A stretch of 64,000 bases of DNA, taken from assembly GCF_000827125.1 (NCBI RefSeq), contig NZ_CP010311.1, positions 682,001 through 746,000 on the forward strand. The letters run 5' to 3'. Every line of letters starts with the position of its first letter. The stretch's first letter is position 1. Shown here piece after piece: positions 62,361 through 64,000 of this stretch. Below the pieces are notes generated by a model. That model did no database searches. It had not been told where the DNA came from and worked only from the letters and a program-made list of their open reading frames with translations. Position numbers and translations under genes: made by a program. The stretch comes from Geoalkalibacter subterraneus (GTDB lineage Bacteria > Desulfobacterota > Desulfuromonadia > Desulfuromonadales > Geoalkalibacteraceae).

Positions 62361-64000
62361 TCAGCTTTCGTAATAGCTGTAGCCGCGCAATCCTGCTGCG
62401 AAGCAGTCGACGATCTCGCGTCGTTCGGCGACGGTGATGGTGCCGCGGCGCACGGCCTGTTCCGCCGTATCCCGGAAGCGCTCCAGCAGATCCTTGGGGT
62501 TGTACTGCACGTATCTGAGGATATCGGCGATGCTGTCGCCTTCGGTTTCGCGGGTGATATCGAAGCTGCCGTCGGCGTTGATCCGCACGCTGGCGACATC
62601 GGTGTCGCCGAACAGGTTGTGCAGGTCGCCCAGGGTTTCCTGATAGGCTCCGACCAGAAAGACGCCGACGAAATAGTCTTCCTTTTCGGGGTCGATGGGG
62701 TGCAGGGGCAGGGTTTTGCAGGTGCCGTGGGCGTCGATGAAGCTGTCGATGCGGCCGTCGCTGTCGCAGGTGATGTCGGCGATAATGGCGTCGCGGCTCG
62801 GTTTTTCATCGAGGCGGTGAATGGGCATGACCGGGAAGACCTGGTCGATGGCCCAGTGGTCGGGCAGGGATTGAAACACGCTGAGATTGCCGTAATAGAT
62901 GTCGGCCAACTGCTCGCGCAGATCGCGTAGCTCGGGGGGCGTTTCATCGCCCAGGTTGTCGAGCAGGTCGGCGATGCGGCGGAAAATCTGAAGCACCAGA
63001 TTCTCTGCCAGAGCCCGTGAGCGCAGGCTGATGCGGCCGCGCTTGAACAGTTCGCGCAGCTCGTCGCGATAGAATACGGTGTTGTTGTAGCACTGCTGAA
63101 CGCGATCGGCTTTGAGCTGCTGCAGGGTCTCGAAAAGGTTGCGGATCAGCGGCTCTTCTTCGGAAAGTTCGTCCGCCGCGGGCAGAGGGGTCGGCTCGAA
63201 CCGGGTCACATCAAAGATATTGAACAGCAGCAGAGAATAGTAGGCCACCGTCGGGCGTCCCGATTCGGTGACGATGGTCGGATGGGCGATGCCATGAGGC
63301 TCGAGTGTCTCCATGATGACTTCAACGATGTCGGCACAGTACTCGGCGACGGTGTAGTTCATGGACTGGGTATGGTTGGAGCGTGACCCGAGATAGTCGA
63401 CCGCCAGCCCGCCGCCGAAATCGAGAAAACCCATGGCGGCGCCTTCGCGCACCAGGTTGACGTAGAAGTGGCAGGCCTCCATGACGGCGGAACGGATATC
63501 GCGGATGTTGGGGATCTGCGAGCCGAGGTGGCAGTGCAGCAGCTGCAGGCAGTCAAGCATGTCGTGCGCCTTGAGGGCATCGACAATATCGATCATCTGA
63601 TGGGTGGAGAGACCGAAGATGCTGCGATCTCCGCTGGTTTTGTTCCAGTGTCCGCCGACGGTGGTGGCCAGCTTGGCGCGCATGCCGATTATCGGGCGCA
63701 CCCCCAGTTCACGGCTGCGCTCCAGAATGATGGGCAGCTCGGTGGGCGTCTCGATGACGAACACGCAGCGATAGCCGAGTTTGCGCGCCCGCAGGCCCAG
63801 GTCGATGAACTCGCGGTCCTTGTAGCCGTTGCAGATGATCAGGCCGTCATGGGCCGGCAGGTTCGATAATGCCACCACCAGTTCAGCCTTGCTGCCCGCC
63901 TCAAGACCATGCCCATAGCGTTCACCGAAACGGGCGATCTCTTCAATGACCTGGCGCTGCTGGTTGACCTTGATGGGAAAAACCCCCTGGTAACGCCCCT
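62361..64000 (-). CDS. speA: Biosynthetic arginine decarboxylase (5' end outside the window)
   Basis: About 545 C-terminal residues of SpeA are present. They show the PLP lysine in GVFPIKVNQQRQV, HGLEAGSKAELVVAL, LLHCHLGSQIPNI, DFGGGLAVDYLGSRSN, TESGRPTVAYYSLLLFN and a C-terminal domain with GDLHNLFGDTDVASV. The product is agmatine for polyamine synthesis. The stop is 11 bp from the convergent lipoprotein stop. Confidence 0.95.
   Translation of the reverse strand, partial: GRYQGVFPIKVNQQRQVIEEIARFGERYGHGLEAGSKAELVVALSNLPAHDGLIICNGYKDREFIDLGLRARKLGYRCVFVIETPTELPIILERSRELGVRPIIGMRAKLATTVGGHWNKTSGDRSIFGLSTHQMIDIVDALKAHDMLDCLQLLHCHLGSQIPNIRDIRSAVMEACHFYVNLVREGAAMGFLDFGGGLAVDYLGSRSNHTQSMNYTVAEYCADIVEVIMETLEPHGIAHPTIVTESGRPTVAYYSLLLFNIFDVTRFEPTPLPAADELSEEEPLIRNLFETLQQLKADRVQQCYNNTVFYRDELRELFKRGRISLRSRALAENLVLQIFRRIADLLDNLGDETPPELRDLREQLADIYYGNLSVFQSLPDHWAIDQVFPVMPIHRLDEKPSRDAIIADITCDSDGRIDSFIDAHGTCKTLPLHPIDPEKEDYFVGVFLVGAYQETLGDLHNLFGDTDVASVRINADGSFDITRETEGDSIADILRYVQYNPKDLLERFRDTAEQAVRRGTITVAERREIVDCFAAGLRGYSYYES

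Overview
The window reads as a chromosomal segment of a Desulfuromonadales/Geobacterales-type deltaproteobacterium (Geobacter, Desulfuromonas or Geoalkalibacter-like). The grounds are the recA-pilT order, HEAT-repeat/HD-GYP gene pairs, a Na+/solute symporter with a DUF4212 partner, a DUF4911 protein, four-helix-bundle and RAYT repeats, and above all a set of outer-membrane multiheme c-type cytochromes. No species is claimed.

Positions 1-18374 are almost all minus-strand housekeeping genes: plsC, rnj, uppP, ftsK, an AbiEi-like wHTH protein, larB, larC, pgpA, cinA, a membrane histidine kinase, thpR, recA and the start of pilT. The kinase gene is split by two tandem, nearly identical 1924-bp ISAs1-family elements (3814-7671). 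Together they behave as one compound insertion: a single 10-bp target duplication lies outside the pair and a different 10-bp bridge lies between the copies. Each copy encodes a DruA/DUF4338 domain joined to an ISAs1 transposase through an apparent -1 frameshift site.

Positions 18400-46692 carry a putative structured RNA, ssb, HEAT and HD-GYP genes, coaE, an IclR regulator, uspA, a Na+/solute symporter pair, truD-trmB flanked by two inverted 127-bp palindromic repeats, a LysR regulator, a threonine aldolase, tRNA-Thr(CGT), a BioD-like/DRTGG protein, guaC, glgP, an AI-2E family transporter, ald, two Nudix hydrolases, a lipid kinase and an alpha/beta hydrolase. Short heptanucleotide repeats recur here.

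Positions 46693-58586 form an extracellular electron-transfer island. It holds an outer-membrane barrel protein, a 10-CxxCH periplasmic cytochrome and an 11-CxxCH lipoprotein cytochrome whose 3' end appears cut by a RAYT element. Facing them is a 10-heme OmcA/MtrC-like lipoprotein with a collagen-like stalk. A consensus sigma-54 promoter lies upstream of that gene, next to a kinase/receiver/NtrC-type regulator operon. The NtrC-type gene carries a one-base frameshift in a G7 tract.

Positions 58587-61500 are a mobile patchwork: a broken PIN toxin with its AbrB antitoxin, an MNT-HEPN module, a second RAYT copy with a duplicated left end, and two short RAYT-derived remnants. The window ends with a lipoprotein gene and the 3' part of speA.
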